64,000 nt of DNA from Chitinivibrionales bacterium (GTDB lineage: Bacteria > Fibrobacterota > Chitinivibrionia > Chitinivibrionales > WJKA01), in the NCBI GenBank assembly GCA_014728295.1, contig WJLW01000052.1, forward strand, positions 1-64,000. The letters run 5' to 3'. How positions within the stretch are numbered: position 1 is the first letter of the stretch; each line of letters opens with the position of its first letter. A program made the translations under genes and the position numbers. Shown piece after piece: positions 1 to 8,507 of the stretch. The notes under the pieces are model-generated. The model saw nothing but the letters and a program-made list of their open reading frames with translations, made no database searches and was not told the DNA's origin.

Positions 1-246
1 CAGTACGCGTTCGCAAACCCCGACGGCCTTGCCGTCTCCGCGGATATCGAGGAATACCATGTCCGCGCAGAGAAGAGCTTCTTCCAGTTTTCTCATCGAC
101 GCAGCACCTTCTTCGACATCATGGGTGCAGAAGAGGGAAACCGCTACATTGTTACCATAGCGCTCCCGATACAATGATACACCGATGGACAGTGCTGAGC
201 TCAAAGAAGCGTTTATGATGAACGTTAGTTTCTTCGGTGATTTCAT
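1..246 (-). CDS. Possible CobN/ChlH-family metal chelatase, N-terminal fragment
   Basis: This is the first 82 codons of a gene that continues beyond the left edge. The open frame runs unbroken from an ATG at 246 to base 1. The residues give an alpha/beta start (KLTFIINASLSSAL), then a region ending in ADMVFLDIRGDGKAV. That arrangement resembles the N-terminus of CobN/ChlH-type large chelatase subunits, where a similar 'ADxVxLDIRG' stretch follows the first strand. It is divergent from nikR, and metal-related genes beside nikR fit a nickel or cobalt function. I see no clear Shine-Dalgarno sequence before the ATG. The family call rests on a short motif and on context, so another flavodoxin-like fold remains possible. 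Confidence 0.4.
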   Translation of the reverse strand, partial: MKSPKKLTFIINASLSSALSIGVSLYRERYGNNVAVSLFCTHDVEEGAASMRKLEEALLCADMVFLDIRGDGKAVGVCERVL

Positions 247-257
247 ACTATTTTATT

Positions 258-296
258 GTGTTACCCTTAAGAATTGCACGACATTGTTAGTAACAC
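258..296. promoter_or_regulatory. Candidate NikR operator (GTGTTAC / GTAACAC inverted repeat)
   Basis: GTGTTAC at 258-264 and GTAACAC at 290-296 form a perfect 7-bp inverted repeat between the two divergent starts (246 on minus, 346 on plus). The half-site resembles the motif I recall for NikR proteins of Deltaproteobacteria. The spacer here is 25 bp, longer than the roughly 13-16 bp usual for NikR, so it may be one half-site from each of two operators. A smaller symmetric core, GTTAGTAAC, lies at 286-294. Confidence 0.4.
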
Positions 297-345
297 CAAA
301 ATACAATACGTGCTACCGCGTCAACAATAATCAGGAACCATATAC

Positions 346-762
346 ATGGACAAATGCATTCGTTTCGGGGTGTCATTGCCCGAAATGCTGCTTGAGCGTT
401 TTGACCGTGACATTGAGAAAAAGGGCTATGCCAACCGTTCTGAAGCTATCAGAGATCTTATCAGGCAAAGTCTGGTGGAGTCTGAATGGAGCGATTCCAA
501 ATCAGAAACCGCCGCGGCGGTCGTTCTCGTATACGATCATCACAAGCGAGGCCTTACCGAGCATCTGACCAATGCGCAACATGAACATCACGAGAGCATT
601 ATCAGCACAATGCATGCGCACCTTGACCACGACAACTGTATCGAAGTGGTGCTATTGCGGGGCATAGCCAAGGTCGTGAAATCGATTGCGGACAAGCTCG
701 TAAGCGCTAAGCATGTCAAGCATGGCAAGTTTGTACCGACTACACTTGGAAAGGAATTGTAG
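346..762 (+). CDS. nikR: Nickel-responsive transcriptional regulator NikR
   Basis: The 138-residue product is a ribbon-helix-helix repressor with a C-terminal ACT-like nickel-binding domain. Residues 1-45 form the DNA-binding part (CIRFGVSLPEMLLERFD, then NRSEAIRDLIR). The high-affinity nickel ligands are all present with the spacing of E. coli NikR: His79, His90, His92 and Cys98. Length matches the family (about 133-140 residues). The ATG at 346 follows AGGAA at 333-337. The protein is expected to bind DNA when nickel is plentiful and to repress nickel or metal genes. The divergent neighbour and the inverted repeat between them make autoregulation and control of that neighbour likely. Confidence 0.95.
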   Translation: MDKCIRFGVSLPEMLLERFDRDIEKKGYANRSEAIRDLIRQSLVESEWSDSKSETAAAVVLVYDHHKRGLTEHLTNAQHEHHESIISTMHAHLDHDNCIEVVLLRGIAKVVKSIADKLVSAKHVKHGKFVPTTLGKEL

Positions 763-876
763 ACACACAACGCCTTCGCCCGTCCTTGGCTTCGGCGGAA
801 AAACACCAGGCACAAAAGGAAAAAGAAAGAGGAAGAGAGCCGGTTTTTGAGGAGGGAAATGAGGTCGCAAGCCTGT

Positions 877-1475
877 TTAACAGCTTACAACAGCCCCATG
901 ATAGACTCGCACATGTCCGTCGATGTAAAAAAAGATATCGTCCTCTTTGGACATCCATTCATGCAGCAGGGCCCGGCCCAATATCTCGGCTTTGCGCTGA
1001 TTAACGATTTGGCCGATCTTTTTGCGCAAGCACTTCGCTTCCGGACCCCTGTCCAACCCGATAATCCTGCCCAGTTCTCCAACTTTGCACGTCTTAAGCT
1101 GCTCTGGGCATTTTATCCGGCTTAAATACATGAAAGCCAGCACCAGTAAAATTGACATCAAGCCATAATAACCCTTACGCAACGGCGATAATCGGTAAAA
1201 AATCCACTATCTCCGCATCTCTCTAAACGACGCACATATCTCTTAACACTATCATAAGAAACATGGAAGCAGTTGCTGATATCGATCTTTCTACACAGAC
1301 CCTCCAGTATAAATTTCGACGTGATGAACCGAAAGCTGCGATAATCACTTTCAACATGAGAATATATGGGTAATCCGCAATGAAGATAGGTGATTATCCC
1401 GTCCTTGCGACCCACACCGAGTCGATCTGAAATCATAACCGCATCTACTGGAAAAATCGGCAACATCAACTGCAT
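877..1475 (-). pseudogene. Decayed DDE-type transposase fragment
   Basis: Two overlapping minus-strand frames look like pieces of one transposase. The first (1475 to 1158) has the N-terminal section DYRSFRFITSKFILEGLCRK followed by a helix-turn-helix (FHVSYDSVKRYVRRLE). The second (1182 to 877) has GYYGLMSILLVLAFMYLSRIK and ends near FFYIDGHVRVYHG, the strand carrying the first catalytic Asp in this family. Compared with full-length relatives as I remember them, the linker between the two parts is missing, the frame shifts near 1160-1180, and everything after the first Asp is lost. It cannot encode an active enzyme. I cannot name the IS family with certainty and did not find terminal repeats. 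Confidence 0.7.
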
Positions 1476-1506
1476 CGTATCCTACCTGTAATTAAAGAAA
1501 CAATTA

Positions 1507-1531
1507 CTGCACTTGCTAAAAAATAGTGCAG
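1507..1531. repeat. Small inverted repeat upstream of the transposase remnant
   Basis: CTGCACT at 1507-1513 pairs perfectly with AGTGCAG at 1525-1531 around an 11-nt A-rich loop. It lies just upstream of the first codon of the transposase remnant. It may be a leftover of the element's leader or end, or simply a hairpin between the remnant and the secretin gene. No other gene is visible between 1476 and 1668. Confidence 0.35.
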
Positions 1532-1668
1532 AACCACTCTACGAGTCATCGTGGGCGCAACAATGGCCAGGGCCTGAATATTTTCTGGGGATTTCCCTAC
1601 AGAGTTCCAGCGTGGCAACCATAACTATATGGCTAATGAGGCATGGGCGAGGTCAGGAGTCCTGAACT

Positions 1669-3003
1669 TCAGTCGGCAGCTTTTGTTCTGGATTCGTACT
1701 CCTGCATCATTCTCTGAAAATCCCGTTCGCTCAGGTCGGTCTTGACATTGGTGGTGGGTCTGATGAAAATCAGCACCTCGCGCTCGACGATGCTTTTCTG
1801 CTTTATCGAAAAGAAATACTGCAGTACCGGAATTTCCTTCAATCCCGGTATGCCTCTGCGTACTTCCACCGATTCCCGCTTTTTCAATCCGCCCAGAACA
1901 AAAACGGCATTATCCTTTACTTTCACTTCGGTGTCGAGTTCGCGATTAAATATGACCGGCATGCCTTTCGGGCTCCATCCGGTTAAATCCGATATGCTGG
2001 GACGGATGCGCAGGTTGATGAGACTGTCCTCCTGCACATTCGGTGTTACACTGACCCAGATACCGGTGCGGCGATCGCTTTCCCAGGCATCTTCGTCACG
2101 GCCGCCATGATCGAAATGACGATACGGGATGACTTCCCCGGAGCCAAGGTAGGCGTATTTATTGTTGCGGGTGACAAGACGCGTGTTGGCAAGTACACTG
2201 CCGTCCCCCTTTTCGCAGATGAAATTGACAATGTCACTGACCGCGAATCCGGCCCGAATGTGATAGCTGCGGTCGCGAATGTTGTTTTCCTCGATCAATT
2301 CATCGGTCGTCTTGCTGCGATCTTCTATGACCGGCCTGCCGCGTGAGCGAATCGTTGCACTGCCGCTTTTCCACAAATCTTCCAGGTTATCGCCGTGCAC
2401 TTCTGCGCTAACACTTAATCCTTGCAGCCAGTTAAACAGATTCAGGCCGAGTTTTGAAAAATCTTCATTATTGAATTCTACAATCGTGATTTCGACGGCA
2501 ATATGCTTTACCGGCACGTCCAGTGCGGCCATAAGCGAGCGCACTTCCATAATTTTGCTGGGGATATCGGTGATGGTCAGCGCGTTGAGATAAGGCACTT
2601 CAAACACCTGTCCCTCGGGAGAAAGCTTGTGCTTGATGATATCGAACAGATCGGATACGTGGGCATGCTTGAGATACACAACCTGCGAAACAAGATTGTT
2701 GCCGGCGCTGATTCCCTGCGCATCCAGATAGGGCAGCACCTCCTGCAAATCCTGCAGCTTTTCCGGGAGGTCGGTGATATATAATTCGTTCGTCGCTCCA
2801 TTGACGTAGAGTGATCCATAGATCGAGAGCATGTCATGCACTATCGGTTTAAGCTCCAGCGCCTGTGCATTCTGCAATTCATAAATGATCGTCTGCGTCC
2901 GGCGGTACTCTTTTTCGAGATTGTAAAATTTCACATCTTCATCCGGCGCCAGTTGAGCGGCGAGGGGTATGATGCTTATCAACACACATACGGCTATTCG
3001 CAT
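1669..3003 (-). CDS. Orphan secretin-family outer-membrane channel protein
   Basis: The 444-residue protein has a short signal peptide (about 1-17). Two small secretin N-type ring domains follow (about residues 30-165, including VVYLKHAHVSDLFDIIKHKL and YLNALTITDIPSKIMEVRSL). The C-terminal secretin domain includes VFVLGGLKKRESVEV, GIPGLKEIPVLQYFF and EREVLIFIRPT, the hallmark end of GspD/PilQ proteins. Family members build multimeric outer-membrane gates. It is shorter than GspD (about 650) and PilQ, and lacks obvious extra N domains and AMIN domains. A good SD (GGAAAGG) precedes the ATG at 3003. It is the last gene of the cyclase/protease unit, 18 bp after the protease gene. No ATPase, inner-membrane platform or pilin genes are nearby, so it may serve a dedicated export path. 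Confidence 0.88.
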   Translation of the reverse strand: MRIAVCVLISIIPLAAQLAPDEDVKFYNLEKEYRRTQTIIYELQNAQALELKPIVHDMLSIYGSLYVNGATNELYITDLPEKLQDLQEVLPYLDAQGISAGNNLVSQVVYLKHAHVSDLFDIIKHKLSPEGQVFEVPYLNALTITDIPSKIMEVRSLMAALDVPVKHIAVEITIVEFNNEDFSKLGLNLFNWLQGLSVSAEVHGDNLEDLWKSGSATIRSRGRPVIEDRSKTTDELIEENNIRDRSYHIRAGFAVSDIVNFICEKGDGSVLANTRLVTRNNKYAYLGSGEVIPYRHFDHGGRDEDAWESDRRTGIWVSVTPNVQEDSLINLRIRPSISDLTGWSPKGMPVIFNRELDTEVKVKDNAVFVLGGLKKRESVEVRRGIPGLKEIPVLQYFFSIKQKSIVEREVLIFIRPTTNVKTDLSERDFQRMMQEYESRTKAAD

Positions 3004-3021
3004 ATCTGCACCTTTCCGGGG

Positions 3022-4425
3022 TCACTTTCTGATTGACATAAGGTACCTGATTACATGATCGGGATATTTCTTTTTCGGATTCAACGCCTTCAGCGCGCCG
3101 TATACATTCAGCCTGCCGTCGGAAACGGCTCTTTCGGCATATTCGGCACCTCGGTCGGCAGATGCGAGCACGGCGTGAATATAGGTATCATACGACAAGT
3201 CGGGCGCAAATCCCCGCAGCAGAGCAACCGCCCCGGCCACATGCGGCGCAGCCATTGAGGTACCGGTCCAGGAAACATACGCATTATCCGGCAACGTGCT
3301 CCAGATATGCCGCCCGGGAGCAAACAGGTCGACGGACTCCTTTCCGAAGTGCGAAAACCCGGTAATGCGTCCCGTTTTGTCAATTGCCCCAACCGACAGG
3401 ATGTTGGGTACATCATAGGAAGCGGGATAAAACGGCGTTTGGTCGTTGTCGGCGGCATAGTTGCCGGCAGCAGCAACGAAGATCACATTTTTTGATGCCG
3501 CGTAGGCAATCGCATCCCGCAAAGCCTGAGAATAGCCGAAACTGCCCCAGCTTGCATTGATCACGTGCGCACCATTGTCCACAGCATAGATGATTCCGGC
3601 AAGCAAATCCGAGGTATAGCCCCAGCCCAGATCGCTCAATCCCTTCACCGCCATGAGACGCACGTTATGACACACGCCCGCCACACCGATGTGATTATTG
3701 ACTTCCGCGCCAACGGTACCGGCAACATGGGTACCGTGCCCGGCCCGGTCGACAGGATCCGGTCCTCTGCCGTTGTGGTTGGGGGTGCGGTTATTCTCAA
3801 CGAAATTCCACCCGTAGACATCGTCGATAAATCCATTGCGCTCATCATCTGCGCCGTTGGCCAAAGCTTCACCGGGATTGCGCCATATATTGGCCCTCAG
3901 GTCGGGATGCAGGTAATCAATGCCCGAATCGAGGATGCCGACCACGATTGTACGCGATCCTGTGCTGATCGCCCAGGCTTCCAGGACTTTGATGTCGGCA
4001 CGGCCATTATCCTGATTGTAAAGTCCCCACTGCTCCTTGAAGTAGCGGTCGTTGGGAGCGTTGAGCGGTTGGGTTGCTTCTTTTTCGGGATAACCGATTG
4101 CCTGCCAGCGCATGTCGCGTTCGACATATTCGACGCGGCGATCCTGCTTAAGCAATCGTTGCAATGATGCGGGATGTTCTCGGCGGCGGGATGCAACCGG
4201 AATTATCCCCTGCAGGTTCTCTTCGAATTTCTTGCGCAGGCCGAAATCACTGCAGAAGGCGCGGACATGATGGGGAGCGTGATATGCTGATCGAAGCTTG
4301 ACGATAAGCTCGGCGCGTCCGGAGAAGTATTGCCGACTCCATGCTGCGGATGCGGCCCATGCCAGGAAGACGACAAAAATTCGAAACGTCAACACGTGGA
4401 AAGGTGATGTTGCTTTGCGGTTCAC
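3022..4425 (-). CDS. Subtilisin-family serine protease (S8), secreted
   Basis: This is a 467-residue subtilase starting with GTG. A signal peptide (about 1-30) is followed by a propeptide-like region with a fervidolysin-type feel (AELIVKLR, about 37-110). The catalytic domain then shows all three active-site blocks: Asp in VVGILDSGIDYLHPDL, His in GHGTHVAGTVGA and Ser in GTSMAAPHVAGAVALL. The oxyanion Asn region is FVAAAGNYA. The domain ends about 35 residues before the C-terminus, with no sorting or repeat domain. It lies 30 bp after the small membrane protein and 18 bp before the secretin. That suggests it is exported together with, or matures, cargo of that channel. Cyclase-linked regulation is inferred from the operon only. 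Confidence 0.93.
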   Translation of the reverse strand: MNRKATSPFHVLTFRIFVVFLAWAASAAWSRQYFSGRAELIVKLRSAYHAPHHVRAFCSDFGLRKKFEENLQGIIPVASRRREHPASLQRLLKQDRRVEYVERDMRWQAIGYPEKEATQPLNAPNDRYFKEQWGLYNQDNGRADIKVLEAWAISTGSRTIVVGILDSGIDYLHPDLRANIWRNPGEALANGADDERNGFIDDVYGWNFVENNRTPNHNGRGPDPVDRAGHGTHVAGTVGAEVNNHIGVAGVCHNVRLMAVKGLSDLGWGYTSDLLAGIIYAVDNGAHVINASWGSFGYSQALRDAIAYAASKNVIFVAAAGNYAADNDQTPFYPASYDVPNILSVGAIDKTGRITGFSHFGKESVDLFAPGRHIWSTLPDNAYVSWTGTSMAAPHVAGAVALLRGFAPDLSYDTYIHAVLASADRGAEYAERAVSDGRLNVYGALKALNPKKKYPDHVIRYLMSIRK

Positions 4426-4455
4426 CTGATAAATATAAAGTTGAAGGAACGGCTC

Positions 4456-4680
4456 TTAATCCTTTTTGACCTTCTTCTTCCCCGGAAACAGCTTAATATC
4501 CACATGCCGGTTCCCCAGCAACAGCCCGGCGGCCAGACCGATTACCGCGCCGATTGTATGGCTGAAAATAAAACTCAGAATCCCAAACCCGAATCCGAGC
4601 ACAAACTTGACGATTCCGAAAACCGACCCAAGTGCAAACTTAATCAGCCAGACTGGAAAAAGCACAACTTTGAGAATCAT
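4456..4680 (-). CDS. Small glycine/phenylalanine-rich membrane protein
   Basis: This 74-residue hydrophobic protein belongs to no family I recognise. Residues 1-60 alternate hydrophobic and small residues (KFALGSVFGIVKFVLGFGFG, then IGAVIGLAAGLLLG), consistent with two membrane helices rich in glycine packing motifs. The tail is strongly basic (KLFPGKKKVKKD). The start is well supported: GAGGAG directly after the cyclase stop codon gives a 7-nt spacing to the second of two overlapping ATGs. Translation is probably coupled to the cyclase gene 12 bp upstream. A holin-like, pore-associated or scaffold role would be guesswork. Confidence 0.7.
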   Translation of the reverse strand: MILKVVLFPVWLIKFALGSVFGIVKFVLGFGFGILSFIFSHTIGAVIGLAAGLLLGNRHVDIKLFPGKKKVKKD

Positions 4681-4692
4681 ACATGAACTCCT

Positions 4693-7677
4693 CTATTTTG
4701 ACGTCAATCTCATTACCCCGTCCCAGTCGGCGCCGGGCGGGTTCTGTTGGTGATCGATACAATATTCGATAATCTTTTTGCATGGCGACATATTTTTCGG
4801 TACAAACGGGCGATTGGGCTCGAGCTTTTCGCCCTCGGTCATCAATGCAATGGCCTTTTCCCAATCCTGCGCATAAAAATATGCCAGACCTTCCTGGTAG
4901 ATGTCAATCAATTCCTTCATGTCGGGTCTCAATTCACCTTTTTTCGCCAGCAATTCATAAACGACAACTGGTTCGGATTTGCCGACGACCATAATTTTGT
5001 CAAGCTGCCGGACTTCAAAATCATCCTTGATCAGATCATAGGTCATGTGGCTGATCATGGTATACACGCCATATTGTTTTGCGGCGCTTTCCAGACGGGC
5101 TGCAAGGTTAACCGCATCACCCATCATAGTATAATTCATGCGAACCGCCGAGCCCATATTTCCAGTTGTTATCGCTCCTGTATTTACCCCGATGCGCATG
5201 TGCATTTCGTGCACGATCTTGGGCCACTTGTCGCCCTCCGAAATCCACTTGGAACGCAGCTCCCCCAGGCGATCCTGCATCTCAAGCGCCGTATAGCAGG
5301 CCTGCTGCGCATGATCTTCCATCGGCATGGGTGCGCCAAAAAAGGCAATGATGGCATCTCCTTCGTATTTGTCAAGTGTTCCGAAACGGGCGAGCAGAAT
5401 GTCGGTCATGGCAGTCAGGTATTCGTTGAGCAATTCTACCAGGCGCGTCGGCGATCCCAGCTTTTCCGAAAAAGTGGAAAAACTTTGAATGTCGGTGAAG
5501 TATGCCGTACGCACGCCTTCCTCGCCGCCCAGTTGCGGTTTTTGCTTTTGCAGGTACATCTGATCAATCAGCTCGGGCGACAGGTACTGTTTGAACGTCA
5601 TTTGCAAAAATTTGCGGTCTTTTTCCTCGGTGATGTAGCGATATGCCATCACAGCCGTAAAAGTAAAGATAATCGTAAATACCGGTCGCGCGATTTCGAT
5701 CCAAAGGTGCTGAGCCCCGAATACATGCATTGCAATCAGAAAGTAGACAAAAATACTGATCGTGCTGAATATAGCGGAAGCCAGCGGTTTAAGCATAAAG
5801 GCAAGAAAACCAATGAAGACGCCGACAAGAACCAGAATCAGAAAATCGTGCCACTCCTGGAGGCGCCGGATAAAGGTATTGGTTAAATAGGAGTTGATCA
5901 GTGAAGCATGAATTTCCACGCCGGGAAAATTATTATCATGCGGCACCGGCTTAATGTCGAACATGGCCGGAGCGGTCGAGCCGACAATAAAAACCTTGCC
6001 GTCAAGATTGCCGTGCACACGATCCTCCATGATATCGTAGTAGCTGTAATAGGGAAATGGCTGGCCTTTGCGTCCGAAGTAAGTGATGATATGTTCATTG
6101 TCTTTGTTCAGCGGAATGCGCACGTTAGCGCCAAACTCCATGCGCGAACCGGGCAGAATCTCCTCAATGACATCCCAGGAAGTGCTGCATAATTGTCGTA
6201 GTGTGGCCTCCCGCCAGACCGGAATAGAGGAAATGAGCTTGCCGCCCCTGTTCTTGACCGTCAGAGTGTGAAACAGCAAATGCGACTCGCCTTCACGAAC
6301 CTCGTCAAACAATCCTTTTTGCAGAAATGATAATGTTTGCAGATCGAGCTTGCTGAGGTAGTACTCCTGGTCGCCATACGGTGCAGTGAGAATCCACTCG
6401 ATGTCGGAATCACGCGTGATCAGCACATCTTCGCGAATCTGTCTGCTGTCGCCGGCCTCCAGAACGACAAATTCCTCCCAGGGCGCCTGGACGAGAATAT
6501 CAACCAGCTCATCGGTAAAATAGCCGCAATACATCTCCAGAAATCGCCCCTGCTCGTCTTTGCCCATTTTGGTAAAGCTCGTAATTTCGAGTGAGTTGCC
6601 GGGCTGCAGGGCAAGAATCCGGCTTGAAAAATGTAGCAGCGCCTTGACTTGTGATACCGTAACGTTGGGATACGAAAAACTGAGCCCACGGGCCGAGTCT
6701 CTGAATATTTTAAACGGCTTGCCGATGTCGACGTATTTGCCCGGTTTGAAATCTATTTCTTGGTTGTGGGTACCAAAGAGCGTTGCAGCAGTTCGAATGC
6801 TGATCGGCAGGTAAACTGGCCGGTTCTTGCCAAATGCAAAAAACACCGGCAGATTTCTGATCGTCCCGTCTTTGCTGGGAACCATATTGACATAGCCGAT
6901 ATCCCGTGCGGCATTAGCGATGTCGGGGAAAATTCCGTCAATGATCGGCTTTTCGTTGCTGAGATTAAATTCTGTTTTGCGTATGTCAGGCGGCAACAGG
7001 AGCGCAGAGGACGGTTTCAGTGAAGCATGCCAGTCCAACTCCATCTTCGGCTTAACCGTCGAATGCGCATAATCGGGATAGTTTCTGAGATTGGCCATGC
7101 GAATCCCGAAATACACATTTTCAAGATCCCTGGCCGCACTTACAAACTGCTGATCGTAGTTTATCGAAGAAGTAATCGAGGTGCGCAACTGGCCGCTGAT
7201 GTCCAGGTCCGGATTGGCAGCATCGGCGGATTGCAGCAAGTGGTCAAGCCGTTCGGCATGATGCTGATCTTCCGGATCGTAGAAGAGCACATCGAATATG
7301 GTGGCGGCAGGGAAATTTTTTCCGAGTGTGCGCAGCATTTTCGCGTGATAGGAGCGATTCCAGTGCCAGTACATGCCCATTTTCTGCTGGCTGCGGTCGT
7401 CGATATCAATAATGTAAATTCCATACTCACTTTCCTGCATGCGCTCATCTTTTTTGTCGCCGATTTCCTCAAATTCCCACTTGTAGCGCATATCATATGT
7501 CAACCACTCCGCACGATCGAACAACGGCGTAAAAAAGAAGTTTGAGAAGAGCGCAACGGCTAATCCCACCAGGGATCCGACTATCAAACTTTTGGCAATT
7601 CTGACTACAATCTCCATTGGTAAAGCCCCGGTATGGTTGAGGGTCAGACGGTGGTTCGGCACAGGTGAACGTTTCAT
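4693..7677 (-). CDS. CHASE2-domain class III adenylyl cyclase, membrane-bound
   Basis: The 994-residue sensor enzyme has one N-terminal membrane helix (about 25-50), a large extracytoplasmic CHASE2 region (about 50-610, with YGIYIIDIDDRSQQKMG near its start and GKVFIVGSTAPAMFD near its end), and three clustered helices (about 625-705). The cyclase domain follows (about 720-900). Catalytic residues visible are metal Asp about 727 (YFTDIQSF), Lys about 768 and metal Asp about 772 (LDKYEGDAIIAFFG), Thr about 847, and Asn and Arg in MMGDAVNLAARLE. The Lys/Thr pair points to ATP as substrate and to class IIIb. A short C-terminal TPR-like region follows (YQEGLAYFYAQDWEKAI). A second possible start at 7617 (MEIVVRIAK) is equally plausible; neither has a clear SD. 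It is the first gene of the protease/secretin unit. Confidence 0.92.
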   Translation of the reverse strand: MKRSPVPNHRLTLNHTGALPMEIVVRIAKSLIVGSLVGLAVALFSNFFFTPLFDRAEWLTYDMRYKWEFEEIGDKKDERMQESEYGIYIIDIDDRSQQKMGMYWHWNRSYHAKMLRTLGKNFPAATIFDVLFYDPEDQHHAERLDHLLQSADAANPDLDISGQLRTSITSSINYDQQFVSAARDLENVYFGIRMANLRNYPDYAHSTVKPKMELDWHASLKPSSALLLPPDIRKTEFNLSNEKPIIDGIFPDIANAARDIGYVNMVPSKDGTIRNLPVFFAFGKNRPVYLPISIRTAATLFGTHNQEIDFKPGKYVDIGKPFKIFRDSARGLSFSYPNVTVSQVKALLHFSSRILALQPGNSLEITSFTKMGKDEQGRFLEMYCGYFTDELVDILVQAPWEEFVVLEAGDSRQIREDVLITRDSDIEWILTAPYGDQEYYLSKLDLQTLSFLQKGLFDEVREGESHLLFHTLTVKNRGGKLISSIPVWREATLRQLCSTSWDVIEEILPGSRMEFGANVRIPLNKDNEHIITYFGRKGQPFPYYSYYDIMEDRVHGNLDGKVFIVGSTAPAMFDIKPVPHDNNFPGVEIHASLINSYLTNTFIRRLQEWHDFLILVLVGVFIGFLAFMLKPLASAIFSTISIFVYFLIAMHVFGAQHLWIEIARPVFTIIFTFTAVMAYRYITEEKDRKFLQMTFKQYLSPELIDQMYLQKQKPQLGGEEGVRTAYFTDIQSFSTFSEKLGSPTRLVELLNEYLTAMTDILLARFGTLDKYEGDAIIAFFGAPMPMEDHAQQACYTALEMQDRLGELRSKWISEGDKWPKIVHEMHMRIGVNTGAITTGNMGSAVRMNYTMMGDAVNLAARLESAAKQYGVYTMISHMTYDLIKDDFEVRQLDKIMVVGKSEPVVVYELLAKKGELRPDMKELIDIYQEGLAYFYAQDWEKAIALMTEGEKLEPNRPFVPKNMSPCKKIIEYCIDHQQNPPGADWDGVMRLTSK

Positions 7678-7838
7678 TATATCGCAATGGGTTACGCACT
7701 TTCAAGTACCGGCGGGCTTTTTCCAGGATTTTGGCGCGAAACCTTGACATGCGAAACCAGTTGCTACATTACGAAGGGCAGCACGTACTATTTTATTCCA
7801 GCACGTCTAACGAACACCACAAGCTGGAAAGTATTCAC

Positions 7839-8438
7839 ATGAATCCGGCAACGCTCCTGACGCTCAGCAGGCTGCTCTGGGGGCCGTTATTTGCAGCATG
7901 CTTTGTAACGGCGTTCTCCTCACCGGCAACCGCCATGTGGCTGTGGCTTGCGCTTGCGGCAGCAGGCCTGATAGAGTTGACCGATTTTCTGGACGGTCGC
8001 ATTGCGCGTGCCCGCAAGGAAGTTACCAATTTCGGCAAGCTGGTCGATCCCATGAGCGACAGCCTCTCACGTACTACTATATTTCTCTCATTTTTGCTCA
8101 CAGATATTATTCCCTTGTGGATGTTTCTGATTTTCATGTATCGAGATTCATTCATGGCGACGTTGCGGATCATGATTGCTAAAAGCGGTACCGTACAGGC
8201 CGCAAAAATGTCGGGCAAGCTAAAGGCCGGATTGCAGGCGGTGGGAACCTTCGCCGTTCTTGGGGTATGCCTGGCGTCGGCATATAAAATTGCTGCCGTT
8301 CCCCATCGGCTCTGGGGGTTTCATCCCGGATTCTGGATCATGCTGACGCCAGCGGCGTTTACCGCTCTCTCGTTCTTCGATTACTTCGTTCCGGCCTGGC
8401 CGGTGGTGCGATCAATGATGCACAGTGAACCTTCCTGA
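7839..8438 (+). CDS. CDP-alcohol phosphatidyltransferase (PgsA-like)
   Basis: The frame is open from 7665, but the product aligns with the family from MNPATLLTLSR, so I place the start at 7839 after GGAAAG (7826-7831). This gives about 200 residues, the normal length. The signature D-x2-D-G-x2-A-R-x8-G-x3-D-x3-D is perfect in DFLDGRIARA and GKLVDPMSD, spaced by eight residues. Several membrane helices surround it. The likely reaction is transfer of a phosphatidyl group from CDP-diacylglycerol to glycerol 3-phosphate, the committed step to phosphatidylglycerol. Other alcohols cannot be excluded. It is divergent from the cyclase operon. Confidence 0.88.
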   Translation: MNPATLLTLSRLLWGPLFAACFVTAFSSPATAMWLWLALAAAGLIELTDFLDGRIARARKEVTNFGKLVDPMSDSLSRTTIFLSFLLTDIIPLWMFLIFMYRDSFMATLRIMIAKSGTVQAAKMSGKLKAGLQAVGTFAVLGVCLASAYKIAAVPHRLWGFHPGFWIMLTPAAFTALSFFDYFVPAWPVVRSMMHSEPS

Positions 8439-8507
8439 GAAGAAGTGCCGGGCGATTTCTATTATTTTTGATGTTGAATACCTTCGTTGAGATAGCAGGT
8501 CACCGTC

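Noticed and set aside
4747..5886. 379-codon open frame on the plus strand opposite the adenylyl cyclase
   Set aside because: It lies fully inside a gene with clear catalytic motifs, has no RBS, and its composition (Cys/His/Phe-rich) is that of an antisense shadow.
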